NCBI GenBank assembly: GCA_028287395.1 | Contig: JAQBPR010000267.1 | Location: forward strand, 1-57,462 | Length of the DNA stretch: 57,462 nucleotides | Source: Bacilli bacterium | Lineage (GTDB): Bacteria; Bacillota; Bacilli; Paenibacillales; NBRC-103111 | Reading direction: 5' to 3' | In this document: one piece after another, positions 7,953-16,786 of the stretch | Numbering within the stretch: the stretch's first letter is position 1 | Layout: each line of letters begins with the position of its first letter | Position numbers and translations under genes: made by a program | Notes under the pieces: generated by a model | What the model was told of the DNA's origin: nothing | The model's input: the letters and a program-made list of their open reading frames with translations, nothing else | Databases searched by the model: none

Positions 7953-9374
7953 TTACATCCCAATCGCCATGCCATCCACGTCTAACATCGCTTCTCCAAG
8001 GGCTTCGGATAAAGTGGGATGAGGATGAATCGTTTTTCCAACTTCCCACGGCGTTGCTTCAAGTACTTGAGCCAAGGCTGCTTCGGAAATATAATCCGTC
8101 ACATGCGGGCCGATCATATGTACTCCCAAAATATCATTGGTAGTTTTATCAGCGATAACTTTTACAAATCCATCGGTATCTCCATAAACGAGCGCTTTCC
8201 CGATAGCCTTAAACGTAAATTTCCCTACTTTGACTTGATGTCCGCGCTCAACCGCTTGTTTTTCTGTCCAACCCACAGAGGCGATTTCAGGTCGGGAATA
8301 AATACATTTCGGAATGAGATGGGATTCGTGAACATGTGGATTTAACCCAGCAATGTTCTCTACCGCCAATATACCTTCATGACTTGCCACATGCGCTAAT
8401 TGCAAGCCACCAACTACATCGCCTACAGCATAAATATGTGATTCGGTCGTCTGCATGCGGGAGTTTACACGAATGACGCCGCGTTCTAATTTAATATCCG
8501 TGCTTTCCAGTCCGATATTTTCGACGTTTGCCAACCTGCCTACAGAAACCAACACTTTATCTGCTTGCAGTTCGATGGTTTCGCCCTTATACTCCGCCTC
8601 TAAACGCACCGAACCGTCTACAATTTCCACGGATTCAGGATTTACTTTAGCGCCCGTAATAATTCTCAGCTTGCGTTTTTTAAACAATCGCTCTAATTCC
8701 TTCGATATTTCTTCGTCTTCAGTCGGTACAAGGCGCTGTTCATATTCCACAACGGTCACATCAACGCCAAAATCACTCAGCATCGATGCCCACTCCACGC
8801 CGATTACACCACCGCCAATAATCACGATCGATTTAGGCAAAGCTTCCATTTGCAATGCTTCATCACTCGTCATCACATAGGTTCCGTCTATTTTCAAACC
8901 AGGCAAAGAACGCGGTCTCGAACCCGTTGCAATGATTAAGTTATCGGAAATGAGCGTTTCTATTTCACCATTCGCCAATTCAACGGCCACAGCTCCGCTT
9001 TTTGGCGAAAAAATCGAAGGGCCAATAATCCGCCCGACGCCTTCAATGACATCGATTTTATTTTTCTTCATCAAATATTGAACGCCTTTAAATAGCTGAT
9101 CGACGATCTTTTGTTTGCGCTCTTGGACTTTAATAAAATTAAAGCTCACATCGGACGCGACAATGCCATATTCCTCACTGTTGCGCATCATCGCGAAAAC
9201 TTCGGCGCTGCGCAGCAATGCTTTACTCGGGATGCAGCCTTGATGGAGGCAGGTGCCGCCTAATTTACCACGTTCTACAATCGCAACAGACTTGCCAAGC
9301 TGTGCCGCGCGTATCGCTGCAACATAACCGCCAATTCCACCGCCAAGCACGACAATATTATAATTTTTGGACAT
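7953..9374 (-). CDS. lpdA: Dihydrolipoyl dehydrogenase
   Basis: A 473-residue FAD disulfide oxidoreductase (E3/L protein), which reoxidises dihydrolipoyl groups with NAD+. It shows the FAD motif GGGIGG near residue 11, the redox-active pair GGTCLHQGCIPSK (Cys about 43 and 48), the NAD motif IGGGVIGVEWASML, the FAD motif YAVGDV, and the C-terminal catalytic His-Glu in HPHPTLSEALGEAM. It lies 14 bases after lipA and is the last gene of gcvH-lipA-lpdA. That context makes it the L protein of the glycine cleavage system, although it could also serve 2-oxoacid dehydrogenases. Confidence 0.95.
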   Translation of the reverse strand: MSKNYNIVVLGGGIGGYVAAIRAAQLGKSVAIVERGKLGGTCLHQGCIPSKALLRSAEVFAMMRNSEEYGIVASDVSFNFIKVQERKQKIVDQLFKGVQYLMKKNKIDVIEGVGRIIGPSIFSPKSGAVAVELANGEIETLISDNLIIATGSRPRSLPGLKIDGTYVMTSDEALQMEALPKSIVIIGGGVIGVEWASMLSDFGVDVTVVEYEQRLVPTEDEEISKELERLFKKRKLRIITGAKVNPESVEIVDGSVRLEAEYKGETIELQADKVLVSVGRLANVENIGLESTDIKLERGVIRVNSRMQTTESHIYAVGDVVGGLQLAHVASHEGILAVENIAGLNPHVHESHLIPKCIYSRPEIASVGWTEKQAVERGHQVKVGKFTFKAIGKALVYGDTDGFVKVIADKTTNDILGVHMIGPHVTDYISEAALAQVLEATPWEVGKTIHPHPTLSEALGEAMLDVDGMAIGM

Positions 9375-9388
9375 AAAATAACCTCGCT

Positions 9389-10264
9389 TTAATGAATCTC
9401 TGCTTGCTGCACTTGTTCATGCGCATGGTAGGAGCTGCGAACCAGAGGACCAGATTCTACATGAGAGAACCCTAGCTCCATGCCTATTTTCTTAAAGGTT
9501 TGAAATTCTTCCGGCGTATAATATTTAATAATCGGTAAATGCTTTTCTGTGGGCTGTAAGTACTGCCCCACCGTCAAAATATTACAATCGACTTCCCGTA
9601 AATCTCGCATCGTTTGGACAATTTCCTCTGCCGTTTCACCTAAACCAAGCATAATGCCTGATTTGGTCTTTTGCCCTGGGATGATTTCTTTGGCATTGTG
9701 CAATAAAGCGAGTGAACGGCGATATTTGGCTTTGGCCCGCACATGATCCGATAAACGTTCTACGGTTTCCATATTATGATTTAAAATATCCGGTTTTGCA
9801 TCCATTACGTTGCGAAGCAGCTCTTTTCGACCGCCGAAATCAGGGATTAGCACTTCAATTCCTGTTAACGGATTAAGCCTGCGGATTGCATGGATAGTTT
9901 GCGCGAAAACGGAAGATCCTTCATCGGTCAAATCATCTCTAGCTACGGAAGTGATCACCACATGCTTAAGTCCCATCTCCAAAACGGATTGGGCGACATG
10001 CTGCGGTTCTTCCAAATCCAATTCCGAAGGAAGACCGGAAGTCACTGCACAAAAACGGCAGGCGCGCGTGCATATTTTGCCCAAGATCATAAAGGTTGCC
10101 GTTCTGTTGCTCCAGCATTCAAATATATTCGGACATTTGGCTTCCTCGCAAACGGAATTTAGATTTCTTTCCCGCATCATCGATTTTAATTCATTGAAAT
10201 GCTCGTTGGTTTGGATTTTAATTTTCAGCCAATCCGGTTTCCTGCCGGCAGTTGACGTCGTCAT
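9389..10264 (-). CDS. lipA: Lipoyl synthase
   Basis: A radical-SAM enzyme that inserts two sulfur atoms into protein-bound octanoate. The auxiliary cluster cysteines are in [13 protein letters not shown] and the radical-SAM cluster is CTRACRFC. The C-terminal RSSYHA serine motif is present. The frame is open to a GTG at 10273, but GGTGAG just before the ATG at 10264 and alignment with LipA N-termini (RKPDWLKIK) favour the ATG, giving 291 residues. It begins 1 base after the gcvH stop, so it is translationally coupled to the lipoyl-carrier protein, a natural substrate in Bacilli. Confidence 0.95.
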   Translation of the reverse strand: MTTSTAGRKPDWLKIKIQTNEHFNELKSMMRERNLNSVCEEAKCPNIFECWSNRTATFMILGKICTRACRFCAVTSGLPSELDLEEPQHVAQSVLEMGLKHVVITSVARDDLTDEGSSVFAQTIHAIRRLNPLTGIEVLIPDFGGRKELLRNVMDAKPDILNHNMETVERLSDHVRAKAKYRRSLALLHNAKEIIPGQKTKSGIMLGLGETAEEIVQTMRDLREVDCNILTVGQYLQPTEKHLPIIKYYTPEEFQTFKKIGMELGFSHVESGPLVRSSYHAHEQVQQAEIH

Positions 10265-10265
10265 T

Positions 10266-10658
10266 TCACTCACCGGCGCCGATCAAGCTTCCATATTGTT
10301 CGGGTGTCAATAGATGCGCCAACGCATCCTTCCCGCTAATTTCTACTTCCACTATCCAGCCTGTCGAATAAGGTTCTGCATTGATTTGTTCCGGAGCGGA
10401 TTCGAGCGTTTGATTAATTTTAACGACCTTACCGTTCACAGGGGAATAAATATCCGAAACCGCTTTTACCGACTCCACACTTCCCATACTTTCTTCCACT
10501 GCAACAGCATTCCCCAGCTCAGGAAGCTCGATAAAGACGATATCACCAAGCTGAGCTTGGGCAAAATCCGTGATTCCGACAACGATTCGATGCTCGTCCA
10601 CGATACGTACCCATTCATGTTCTTTACTGTATAAAAGATTTGCCAATACTTCGCTCAT
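10266..10658 (-). CDS. gcvH: Glycine cleavage system H protein
   Basis: The 130-residue lipoyl carrier that shuttles the aminomethyl group between the P, T and L proteins. The lipoylated lysine is in ESVKAVSD (around residue 65), with the family signature [12 protein letters not shown] ahead of it. The length is normal. It is first in a leftward gcvH-lipA-lpdA operon and divergent from gcvT-gcvPA-gcvPB. In Bacillus, GcvH is also the hub of lipoate assembly and receives octanoate first; pairing with lipA fits that role. Confidence 0.96.
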   Translation of the reverse strand: MSEVLANLLYSKEHEWVRIVDEHRIVVGITDFAQAQLGDIVFIELPELGNAVAVEESMGSVESVKAVSDIYSPVNGKVVKINQTLESAPEQINAEPYSTGWIVEVEISGKDALAHLLTPEQYGSLIGAGE

Positions 10659-10749
10659 TCATAACGCCTCACCTTATGTGTATATTTTACTTTATATTAT
10701 GCTCAATAAATGAAGGTAAAGCAACCATATGCGCGAACAAAAAAATGTA

Positions 10750-10779
10750 TTGACAAAGGAAAGCCATGTCAAGAATAAT
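10750..10779 (+). promoter_or_regulatory. Predicted sigma-A promoter for the gcvT operon
   Basis: TTGACA at 10750-10755 and AATAAT at 10774-10779 are separated by 18 bases. This places transcription start near 10787, upstream of the glycine riboswitch. Confidence 0.6.
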
Positions 10780-10850
10780 GAAGATTATAGTTCTTGAATT
10801 TTATAAAGCGAATGATGGTTTAGGGAGAGATTACTTTAGTGTGAATTGAG

Positions 10851-11046
10851 CAAAGAGAGAATCGTTTGTTCAGCTTATACCTTGAAAGTAACGCCGAAGG
10901 AGTAAGCAGCAATGTGAATCTCTCAGGCAAAAGGACCTTTGCTTGACGCATCTCTGGAGAGATCCTGCATTTCGCGGGACACCCAAGGGGCAACTTTTAA
11001 CTTCGCATTCAGTTAATAGACAACTCTCAGGTAAACGGACAGAGCT
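10851..11046 (+). promoter_or_regulatory. Tandem glycine riboswitch
   Basis: Two glycine aptamers lie in series. The first has GCCGAAGGAGTAAGC and the conserved CTCTCAGGCAAAAGGAC (near 10920-10937). The second has CACCCAAGGGGCAA and CTCTCAGGTAAACGGACAGAG (near 11024-11043). The location before gcvT-gcvPA-gcvPB is the classic one; glycine binding normally turns the operon on. The divergent gcvH operon is not downstream of it. Confidence 0.95.
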
Positions 11047-11205
11047 GAAAAAAACGTATGCATATACGTCGAGGTTGTTGAGAAACTTGTAGTGGAAGAT
11101 TTGTATGTCGAGTGGAAAGTTTACGGCATACATATCTGTTACGTCAAAGTTTCTCAACCATCAAAACATATGCATATACGTCTTTTTTGGCTCTGTTTTT
11201 GTTTT
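11040..11205 (+). terminator. Glycine riboswitch expression platform with a long nested inverted repeat
   Basis: CAGAGC (11040-11045), overlapping the end of aptamer 2, pairs with GCTCTG (11190-11195), followed by a T run; this is the expected riboswitch-controlled terminator. Between the arms lie about 145 bases rather than a short loop. They form their own inverted repeat: GTTGAGAAACTT at 11077-11088 pairs with 11147-11158, and CGTATGCATATACG-like segments lie at 11055-11068 and 11168-11180. The inner loop holds a smaller stem near 11103-11131. It looks like an element inserted into the hairpin. Confidence 0.7.
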
Positions 11206-11253
11206 ATATATTTACAATGCAGAGGAAAATATGGAGTGAGGTGATCGAAAATA

Positions 11254-12351
11254 ATGACGCTTAAACAAACACCGCTTTTTCCGATTTATGCAAAGTATGG
11301 CGCGAAAACCATTGATTTCGGAGGCTGGGATTTACCTGTACAGTTTTCCGGCATCCAAAAAGAGCACGATGCCGTTCGCACACAAGCAGGATTATTCGAT
11401 GTGGCTCATATGGGCGAAGTCCTCATCACTGGAGAGGGCGCTTTAAATTTCCTTCAACATGTGACAACCAACGATGTATCCAAGCTGCAGTTGAACCAAG
11501 CGCAATACAGCTTAATGTGTTATCCCGATGGCGGAGTTGTCGATGATTTACTCGTTTATAAGCTCAGTGAGGATCAATATATGTTGGTGATCAATGCTTC
11601 CAACATCGATAAGGATATCGCATGGCTGCGCAAGCATCTCCCCCATGATGCAGCTCTGCAAAACATCTCCGACGAAACAGCATTACTAGCTTTACAAGGG
11701 CCGCTTTCAGAGCAAATATTACAACGGCTCACCACCCTTGATCTAAGCAGCTTGCAAGGCTTCTATTTTGCTCAAAACGTGTTGGTTGGAAATGTTACTA
11801 CGCTTGTATCCCGCACTGGATACACGGGTGAAGATGGTTTCGAATTATACTTACGCAGCAAGGATGCCATTGTATTATGGGAGCTTCTCTTATTAGAAGG
11901 ACAGGCTGAAGGACTGATCCCTACCGGTTTGGGAGCAAGAGATACTTTAAGATTTGAAGCAAGATTGCCATTGTACGGACAGGAGCTTTCCGCAACGATC
12001 ACTCCGATTGAAGCAGGCGTCGGTTTCTTTGTTAAGTTAGATAAAGGCGACTTCATCGGAAGAGAGGTGCTTGATGTCCAAAAACGGAACGGCGCTCCTC
12101 GCAAACTCGTTGGCGTGGAAATGATTGAACGCGGCATCCCGCGCCCACATTATCCAGTCTATGTTGGAGAACAGCAGGTCGGCGAAGTAACTACCGGCAC
12201 ACAATCACCAACCTACAAAACCAGTGTTGGTTTAGCTTTAATTCCTACCGCGAATGCCGCTTTGGGTACTGAGCTGCATATTGAAATCCGTGGAAAACGA
12301 CTGCTGGCCAAAGTAGTAAAAACCCCATTCTATTCAAGAACCAGGAGCTGA
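11254..12351 (+). CDS. gcvT: Aminomethyltransferase (glycine cleavage T protein)
   Basis: A 365-residue T protein, which takes the aminomethyl group from GcvH, releases ammonia and forms 5,10-methylene-THF. Family signatures include [11 protein letters not shown] near the start, DVAHMGEV, the folate-binding region, [14 protein letters not shown] and [20 protein letters not shown], and the C-terminal barrel with [17 protein letters not shown]. The length is normal. It is the first gene of gcvT-gcvPA-gcvPB, downstream of the tandem glycine riboswitch, and gcvPA follows after 4 bases. Confidence 0.97.
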   Translation: MTLKQTPLFPIYAKYGAKTIDFGGWDLPVQFSGIQKEHDAVRTQAGLFDVAHMGEVLITGEGALNFLQHVTTNDVSKLQLNQAQYSLMCYPDGGVVDDLLVYKLSEDQYMLVINASNIDKDIAWLRKHLPHDAALQNISDETALLALQGPLSEQILQRLTTLDLSSLQGFYFAQNVLVGNVTTLVSRTGYTGEDGFELYLRSKDAIVLWELLLLEGQAEGLIPTGLGARDTLRFEARLPLYGQELSATITPIEAGVGFFVKLDKGDFIGREVLDVQKRNGAPRKLVGVEMIERGIPRPHYPVYVGEQQVGEVTTGTQSPTYKTSVGLALIPTANAALGTELHIEIRGKRLLAKVVKTPFYSRTRS

Positions 12352-12355
12352 GCAA

Positions 12356-13711
12356 ATGACACATCGTTATTTACCGATGACTGATCGAGACCGCACTGAA
12401 ATGATGGAAGCCATCGGGATTTCATCAATTGAAGAATTGTTTGCAGATATTCCTGCGGGCGTTCGCTTTCAGGGTGAAATGAACATATCCGAAAAAATGG
12501 ATGAACAAACCTTATTAAGATACATGCGAAAGCTAGCCGGGAAAAATGCTGATTTTGACCGTTATGCTTCCTTTTTAGGAGCTGGGATTTATGATCACCA
12601 TCTTCCGGTCGTCATTAATCACGTTATATCACGATCCGAATTTTATACCGCCTACACGCCTTATCAGCCGGAAATAAGTCAAGGCGAGCTGCAAGCTATA
12701 TTTGAATTTCAATCCTTTATTTGTGAATTGACAGGAATGGCTGTTGCCAATGCATCCATGTACGATGGGTCCACCGCCCTTGCTGAAGCTGGAGCACTGG
12801 CAAGCGGAGCCACAAAACGCAGCAGCTTGATCGTTTCGCGTGCCGTTCATCCCGAAGCCCGGCAAATCCTGCGCACTTCAGCTAAAGGATTAAATCTGGA
12901 AGTCATCGAAATCGGCTGTGAGCATGGTGTGACCGATCTCGCACAGCTTGCGGCACATGTTTCCGATCGGACGGCAGCCGTCATTATCCAATCGCCGAAT
13001 TTTTTCGGCAATATCGAAGATATTGCTGCCATCGAGCCGATCATTCACCAAGTGGACGGACTTCTTGTTGTGAGCTGCAATCCGCTCTCACTCGGACTAA
13101 TCGAAGCGCCCGGCAAGCTTGGCGCTGATATCGTCGTCGGCGACGCTCAGCCGTTTGGCATCCCTGCTGCGCTAGGTGGCCCAACCTGCGGCTACTTCTC
13201 CGTTGCGGAGAAATGGATGCGCCGCATGCCCGGACGCATCGTCGGACAAACCGTCGATCGCGACGGCAAACGCGGCTTTGTGCTAACGCTGCAAGCGCGG
13301 GAGCAGCATATACGCCGCGAGAAGGCCACGTCCAACATTTGCTCCAACCAAGCGCTTCTTGCGCTGTGTGCATCCGTCTATTTGTCCGTGATGGGCAAGC
13401 AAGGCATTCAAGATGTCGCTCGTTTGAATCTGCAAAAAGCGCATTATGCCGCAGCTCGCTTTGCTGCTTCCAAATCGATGAAGCTTGCATTCAAGGCGCC
13501 ATTTTTCAATGAATTTGTCGTCAAACTCAACACCTCAGCGGATTTGAAAGCAATCAACAGCAAGCTTTTACAACAAGGCTTTATTGGCGGCTATGATCTG
13601 GGGTTGGATTATCCTGAACTCAAAGGACATATGCTCGTAGCTGTAACAGAGCAAAGAACCCGTGATGAAATCGACCAGCTCATTTCCGTTTTGGAGGCGA
13701 TCAACCTATGA
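12356..13711 (+). CDS. gcvPA: Glycine dehydrogenase (decarboxylating) subunit 1
   Basis: The 451-residue N-terminal half of the split P protein, as in Bacillus. Together with GcvPB it decarboxylates glycine using PLP and loads the aminomethyl group onto lipoyl-GcvH. It shows [31 protein letters not shown] and [15 protein letters not shown], all typical of subunit 1. The PLP lysine is in subunit 2. The last codons overlap the gcvPB start by 4 bases, which suggests translational coupling and equal amounts. Codons at about 13080-13400 are G+C-richer than the rest of the gene. Confidence 0.97.
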   Translation: MTHRYLPMTDRDRTEMMEAIGISSIEELFADIPAGVRFQGEMNISEKMDEQTLLRYMRKLAGKNADFDRYASFLGAGIYDHHLPVVINHVISRSEFYTAYTPYQPEISQGELQAIFEFQSFICELTGMAVANASMYDGSTALAEAGALASGATKRSSLIVSRAVHPEARQILRTSAKGLNLEVIEIGCEHGVTDLAQLAAHVSDRTAAVIIQSPNFFGNIEDIAAIEPIIHQVDGLLVVSCNPLSLGLIEAPGKLGADIVVGDAQPFGIPAALGGPTCGYFSVAEKWMRRMPGRIVGQTVDRDGKRGFVLTLQAREQHIRREKATSNICSNQALLALCASVYLSVMGKQGIQDVARLNLQKAHYAAARFAASKSMKLAFKAPFFNEFVVKLNTSADLKAINSKLLQQGFIGGYDLGLDYPELKGHMLVAVTEQRTRDEIDQLISVLEAINL

Positions 13712-15174
13712 CAACCGTAAAGCACGATAAAGCGCTCATTTTCGAATTAAGTCAGCCTGGACGAACGGCGTATGCGCTTCCTGCATGCGATGTACCTGAA
13801 ATAGAAGTATCAGACATCATACCTGCCGAATTTTTACGTAAAAAAGCTGCTGAATTACCTGAGGTTTATGAAGTCGATGTCATCCGCCATTATACGGCGT
13901 TATCCCGACGGAATTTCGGCATAGACAATGGATTTTACCCGCTCGGCTCCTGTACGATGAAGTACAATCCGAAAATCAATGAGGATGTTGCGCGCTTTGC
14001 CGGATTTGCGAAGATACATCCTTACCAGCCAGAGGAATCGATCCAAGGGGCGATGGAGTTACTCTATTTATTGCAGCAAGATTTAGCAGAGCTTACTGGA
14101 ATGGATCGTGTTACCCTGCAGCCTGCTGCCGGAGCTCATGGGGAATGGACCGGTTTAATGATGATACGTGCTTACCATGAAAGTCGCGGAGATCATCGCA
14201 CCAAAGTAATCGTTCCGGATTCTTCACATGGAACAAACCCCGCAAGCGCTACAGTTGCAGGGCTCGAAACCATAACGATCCGTTCGAATGAACTGGGATT
14301 AGTTGATCTGGATGCGCTTCGTGCCGTTGTTGGACCTGACACCGCAGCATTAATGCTTACGAATCCGAACACACTAGGTCTGTTCGAAGAGCAAATTGTC
14401 GAGATTGCCCAAATCGTCCATGAAGCAGGCGGATTGCTCTATTATGACGGCGCAAACGCGAATGCAATCATGGGGATTACACGCCCCGGCGATATGGGCT
14501 TTGATGTCGTCCATCTGAATTTGCATAAAACCATGAGTACTCCGCATGGCGGCGGAGGTCCTGGCGCTGGCCCCGTAGGTGTAAAAGCACGATTAATTCC
14601 TTTTCTGCCTACACCCTTGGTTGCTAAAAAGGACGACGGCTCCTTTACCTTTGACAGTAATTATCCTGAGTCGATCGGCAGAGTCAAAGGATTTTACGGT
14701 AACTTTGGCATTCTCGTACGCGCCTATACTTATATTCGCACCTACGGTCCTGCCGGTTTAAGAACCGTTTCCGAATATGCCGTACTTAACGCCAATTACA
14801 TGATGAAAAAGCTTGCGCCTTACTATGATGTCGCTTTTGATCGCCCATGCAAGCATGAATTTGTGCTCTCAGGCCGTCGTCAGAAAAAACTGGGCGTACG
14901 CACGCTTGACATAGCCAAACGATTACTTGATTTTGGTTATCATCCGCCTACCGTCTATTTCCCGTTAATTGTGGAAGAATGCATCATGATCGAACCGACG
15001 GAAACAGAAAGTAAAGAAACCTTGGACGGCTTCATCGAAACGATGATCCAAATCGCTAGAGAAGCAGAAGAAACGCCGGAGCTGGTGCAAAATGCGCCTT
15101 ATACCACCGTTGTAAAACGGATGGATGAGACGCTCGCCGCACGTAAGCCTGTATTGAACTGCGGATGCAGTTAA
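13708..15174 (+). CDS. gcvPB: Glycine dehydrogenase (decarboxylating) subunit 2
   Basis: The 488-residue C-terminal half of split P protein, with the PLP-binding site: [19 protein letters not shown] contains the Schiff-base lysine. Upstream, [13 protein letters not shown] and [13 protein letters not shown] are diagnostic for this subunit. The C-terminus ends in Cys-rich NCGCS. The ATG overlaps the gcvPA stop by 4 bases. The operon ends at the terminator 20 bases downstream. Confidence 0.97.
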   Translation: MTTVKHDKALIFELSQPGRTAYALPACDVPEIEVSDIIPAEFLRKKAAELPEVYEVDVIRHYTALSRRNFGIDNGFYPLGSCTMKYNPKINEDVARFAGFAKIHPYQPEESIQGAMELLYLLQQDLAELTGMDRVTLQPAAGAHGEWTGLMMIRAYHESRGDHRTKVIVPDSSHGTNPASATVAGLETITIRSNELGLVDLDALRAVVGPDTAALMLTNPNTLGLFEEQIVEIAQIVHEAGGLLYYDGANANAIMGITRPGDMGFDVVHLNLHKTMSTPHGGGGPGAGPVGVKARLIPFLPTPLVAKKDDGSFTFDSNYPESIGRVKGFYGNFGILVRAYTYIRTYGPAGLRTVSEYAVLNANYMMKKLAPYYDVAFDRPCKHEFVLSGRRQKKLGVRTLDIAKRLLDFGYHPPTVYFPLIVEECIMIEPTETESKETLDGFIETMIQIAREAEETPELVQNAPYTTVVKRMDETLAARKPVLNCGCS

Positions 15175-15194
15175 GATATTAAACTCTAAACACA

Positions 15195-15230
15195 GCAAAA
15201 ATCGACCCGAAATAGAGGGTCGATTTTTGC
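15195..15230 (+). terminator. Intrinsic terminator of the gcvT operon
   Basis: GCAAAAATCGACCC pairs perfectly with GGGTCGATTTTTGC around an 8-base loop, 20 bases after the gcvPB stop. The A-rich left arm would let it act on both strands. Confidence 0.9.
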
Positions 15231-15308
15231 CGTTTTGGTGAATATCTGCTTATTTTGTGATCCCGTTTTTCGCATCCATTCGCTATTCGTTCAGTGACGA
15301 TCAAAGCT

Positions 15309-15464
15309 TCAATGTAGGCATCGTTTTCCATCGCTGTTAGTACCTCTCATGACAAGATCACAGGCATCACTGGGATCATTCACAAGGAACATTACCGTTC
15401 GATATACATCATTCCGTGTTGCTTCATAAATCACATCAAACGCTGCTTCATTGCATCCCCTTGT
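15309..15464 (-). pseudogene. Remnant resembling the N-terminus of an ECF sigma factor
   Basis: About 52 open minus-strand codons include FDVIYEATRNDVYRTVMFLV, then NDPSDACDLV. This is the pattern of region 2 of ECF-type sigma factors (bulky helix, then Asp/Ala-rich DNA/core-binding helix). The frame stops at 15309-15311; a neighbouring frame continues with MENDAYIEALIVTER. No start site or regions 3-4 follow, so it would be a decayed fragment. The assignment is by eye only and a chance resemblance is possible. Confidence 0.4.
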
Positions 15465-15472
15465 CTATTCGC

Positions 15473-15640
15473 GGAACGTCAATTCCTTATTCTCGGTTTT
15501 AGACCTGTTTTTGTGTTCTCCGGGGAACGTCAGTATCTTATCTCCGATGAAATGATGTTGTAGAGTCAAACACAGCAAAATAAAGCATCCTAGTTCCTCA
15601 GCCCTCTCTACTGAAGCTTTTTCAGCAAAATAAGGCTCTT
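15473..15640. repeat. Degenerate direct repeats, spacing about 50 bases
   Basis: GGAACGTCA with a following CTTAT-CTC occurs at about 15473 and 15524 (51 apart). CAGCAAAATAA occurs at about 15573 and 15623 (50 apart). The stretch has no credible gene. It looks like a cluster of decayed repeat units between the gcv operon and the tRNAs; nothing else is visible in 15465-15728. Confidence 0.4.
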
Positions 15641-15729
15641 ACGATCCACTTGTGCCTAGCTATCTCTCCATTGTTCAATCATCTATCCATTTAGAGAGTG
15701 GGTAGATCTGCATGATACTCAGAAGCAAT

Positions 15730-15758
15730 CAAAAAAGCCTCCCAAGTTCAGGAGGCTT
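15730..15758 (-). terminator. Intrinsic terminator of the tRNA-Pro/tRNA-Gly transcript
   Basis: AAGCCTCC (15735-15742) pairs with GGAGGCTT (15751-15758) and is followed on the minus strand by a run of T, 12 bases past the tRNA-Gly CCA end. Confidence 0.9.
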
Positions 15759-15770
15759 ACCGTTTAATAA

Positions 15771-15844
15771 TGGAGCGGGTAAGGGGAATCGAACCCCTGC
15801 TATCAGCTTGGAAGGCTGAAGTTCTACCATTGAACTACACCCGC
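15771..15844 (-). tRNA. tRNA-Gly (anticodon UCC)
   Basis: A 74-base cloverleaf on the minus strand: acceptor GCGGGTG, D arm GTAGTTCAATGGTAGAAC, anticodon loop CTTCCAA reading UCC, T arm GGGGTTCGATTCCCC, and an encoded CCA. Reading GGA/GGG (and GGN by wobble), it sits just downstream of the glycine cleavage genes, probably by chance. It is co-transcribed with the tRNA-Pro 21 bases upstream. Confidence 0.95.
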
Positions 15845-15865
15845 AACTGCTTTTAGTTAAAAAAG

Positions 15866-15942
15866 TGGTCGGGACGACACGATTTGAACATGCGACCCCC
15901 TGGTCCCAAACCAGGTGCTCTACCAAGCTGAGCTACGTCCCG
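15866..15942 (-). tRNA. tRNA-Pro (anticodon UGG)
   Basis: A 77-base cloverleaf on the minus strand: acceptor CGGGACG, D arm TAGCTCAGCTTGGTAGAGC, anticodon loop TTTGGGA reading UGG, T loop GTTCAAATC, and an encoded CCA. It is the first tRNA of the two-tRNA transcript. Confidence 0.95.
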
Positions 15943-16023
15943 AAGATAACGCGTCACTTTTTAGCGACAAAAAGAAATATATCACGTTCCATTTTAAATT
16001 GCAACTATTTTCATTTCATTTTT

Positions 16024-16422
16024 CTACGTTTCGTCAAGAAGCAGCGTTAGCATGTCCAATACTTTTTTTCGATCCGCTTCACTTAGCGCTCTCCCTTTAA
16101 AAACAACCGGCTGTTCATTCAATACCTTTACCAAATCAACTACGGATGATTGCCTGTTTTCCATGGTCCTATCAAGCGTATAGGTTTCATTGGCTTCATA
16201 GAGATAACCTGCCTTTTTCATCAATTCCTCGTAAGAATAATTATAGGCCTTGGCAAGTGTTTTTAATGTTTCGGGGGTCGGCTTGATTGGATTTCCGGTG
16301 CGTTGGTCGATGCCTTTTTCGATAACCCCTAAATATGTATGGCTGATTCCAGACCTACTGCTGACATCTCTTAAAGATTCTTTCTCCCTTAGCTTACGAA
16401 GCAGCTTTCCCAATTCATGCAT
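16024..16422 (-). CDS. XRE-family helix-turn-helix transcriptional regulator
   Basis: A 132-residue protein with an N-terminal HTH_3 domain (residues 1-70). LRDVSSRSGISHTYLGVIEK is the two-helix DNA-binding unit, followed by TPETLKTLAKAYNYSYEELM. The C-terminal 60 residues have no recognisable domain and may serve dimerisation. The start is the ATG at 16422 behind AGAAGGGGG. It is divergent from the small gene at 16526, whose promoter it may control. Its targets cannot be told from sequence. Confidence 0.9.
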   Translation of the reverse strand: MHELGKLLRKLREKESLRDVSSRSGISHTYLGVIEKGIDQRTGNPIKPTPETLKTLAKAYNYSYEELMKKAGYLYEANETYTLDRTMENRQSSVVDLVKVLNEQPVVFKGRALSEADRKKVLDMLTLLLDET

Positions 16423-16525
16423 TAGAAATCCCCCTTCTTGACACGAAAGTAAAACGTGTGATACATTAGCTTATAAATGTAAACCCTGTAATACAAAACT
16501 AATTTTATTTAAAGGAGTGTTCGTT

Positions 16526-16786
16526 TTGAATCATCTCCCTGAGAAACATTTACAGAAACTGTTAGATATTCAGCAGGCGCTGGCTTTAGTAAAGCACGAT
16601 CCCTTATTGCTTCTTTCCATCACTAATGAGATTGTTTTTCAATGGGTGCCTTCCATCCTCACTGAATTCTCTAAGCTAACTGAAGATCATACGCTGCTTC
16701 AAGCTGAATATCTCCAATTATGTATGCAAAACGATGAGATTATAAAGCAAAATATTCTTCTTTCGCAAAAATTGAGAAATCAATAA
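16526..16786 (+). CDS. Small protein of unknown function
   Basis: An 86-residue protein that I do not recognise. I start at the TTG at 16526, 8 bases after AAAGGAG; a GTG at 16517 overlaps that site and is less likely. The sequence is Leu/Gln-rich and predicted to be helical (HLPEKHLQKLLDIQQALAL; later a heptad-like LLQAEYLQLCMQNDEIIKQN), with no signal peptide or clear membrane helix. It lies divergently beside the XRE regulator and overlaps the end of the convergent copCD gene by 7 bases. A good ribosome site and regular helix pattern support it being real. Confidence 0.6.
   Translation: MNHLPEKHLQKLLDIQQALALVKHDPLLLLSITNEIVFQWVPSILTEFSKLTEDHTLLQAEYLQLCMQNDEIIKQNILLSQKLRNQ

Noticed and set aside
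8455-8880. 141-codon plus-strand frame inside lpdA
   Set aside because: Low-complexity Ser/Thr-rich antisense shadow with no ribosome site.
10870-11157. 95-codon minus-strand frame over the glycine riboswitch
   Set aside because: The region is explained by two conserved aptamers on the plus strand.
13041-13490. 149-codon minus-strand frame inside gcvPA
   Set aside because: It is the antisense shadow of the G+C-rich part of gcvPA, Arg-rich and without family resemblance.
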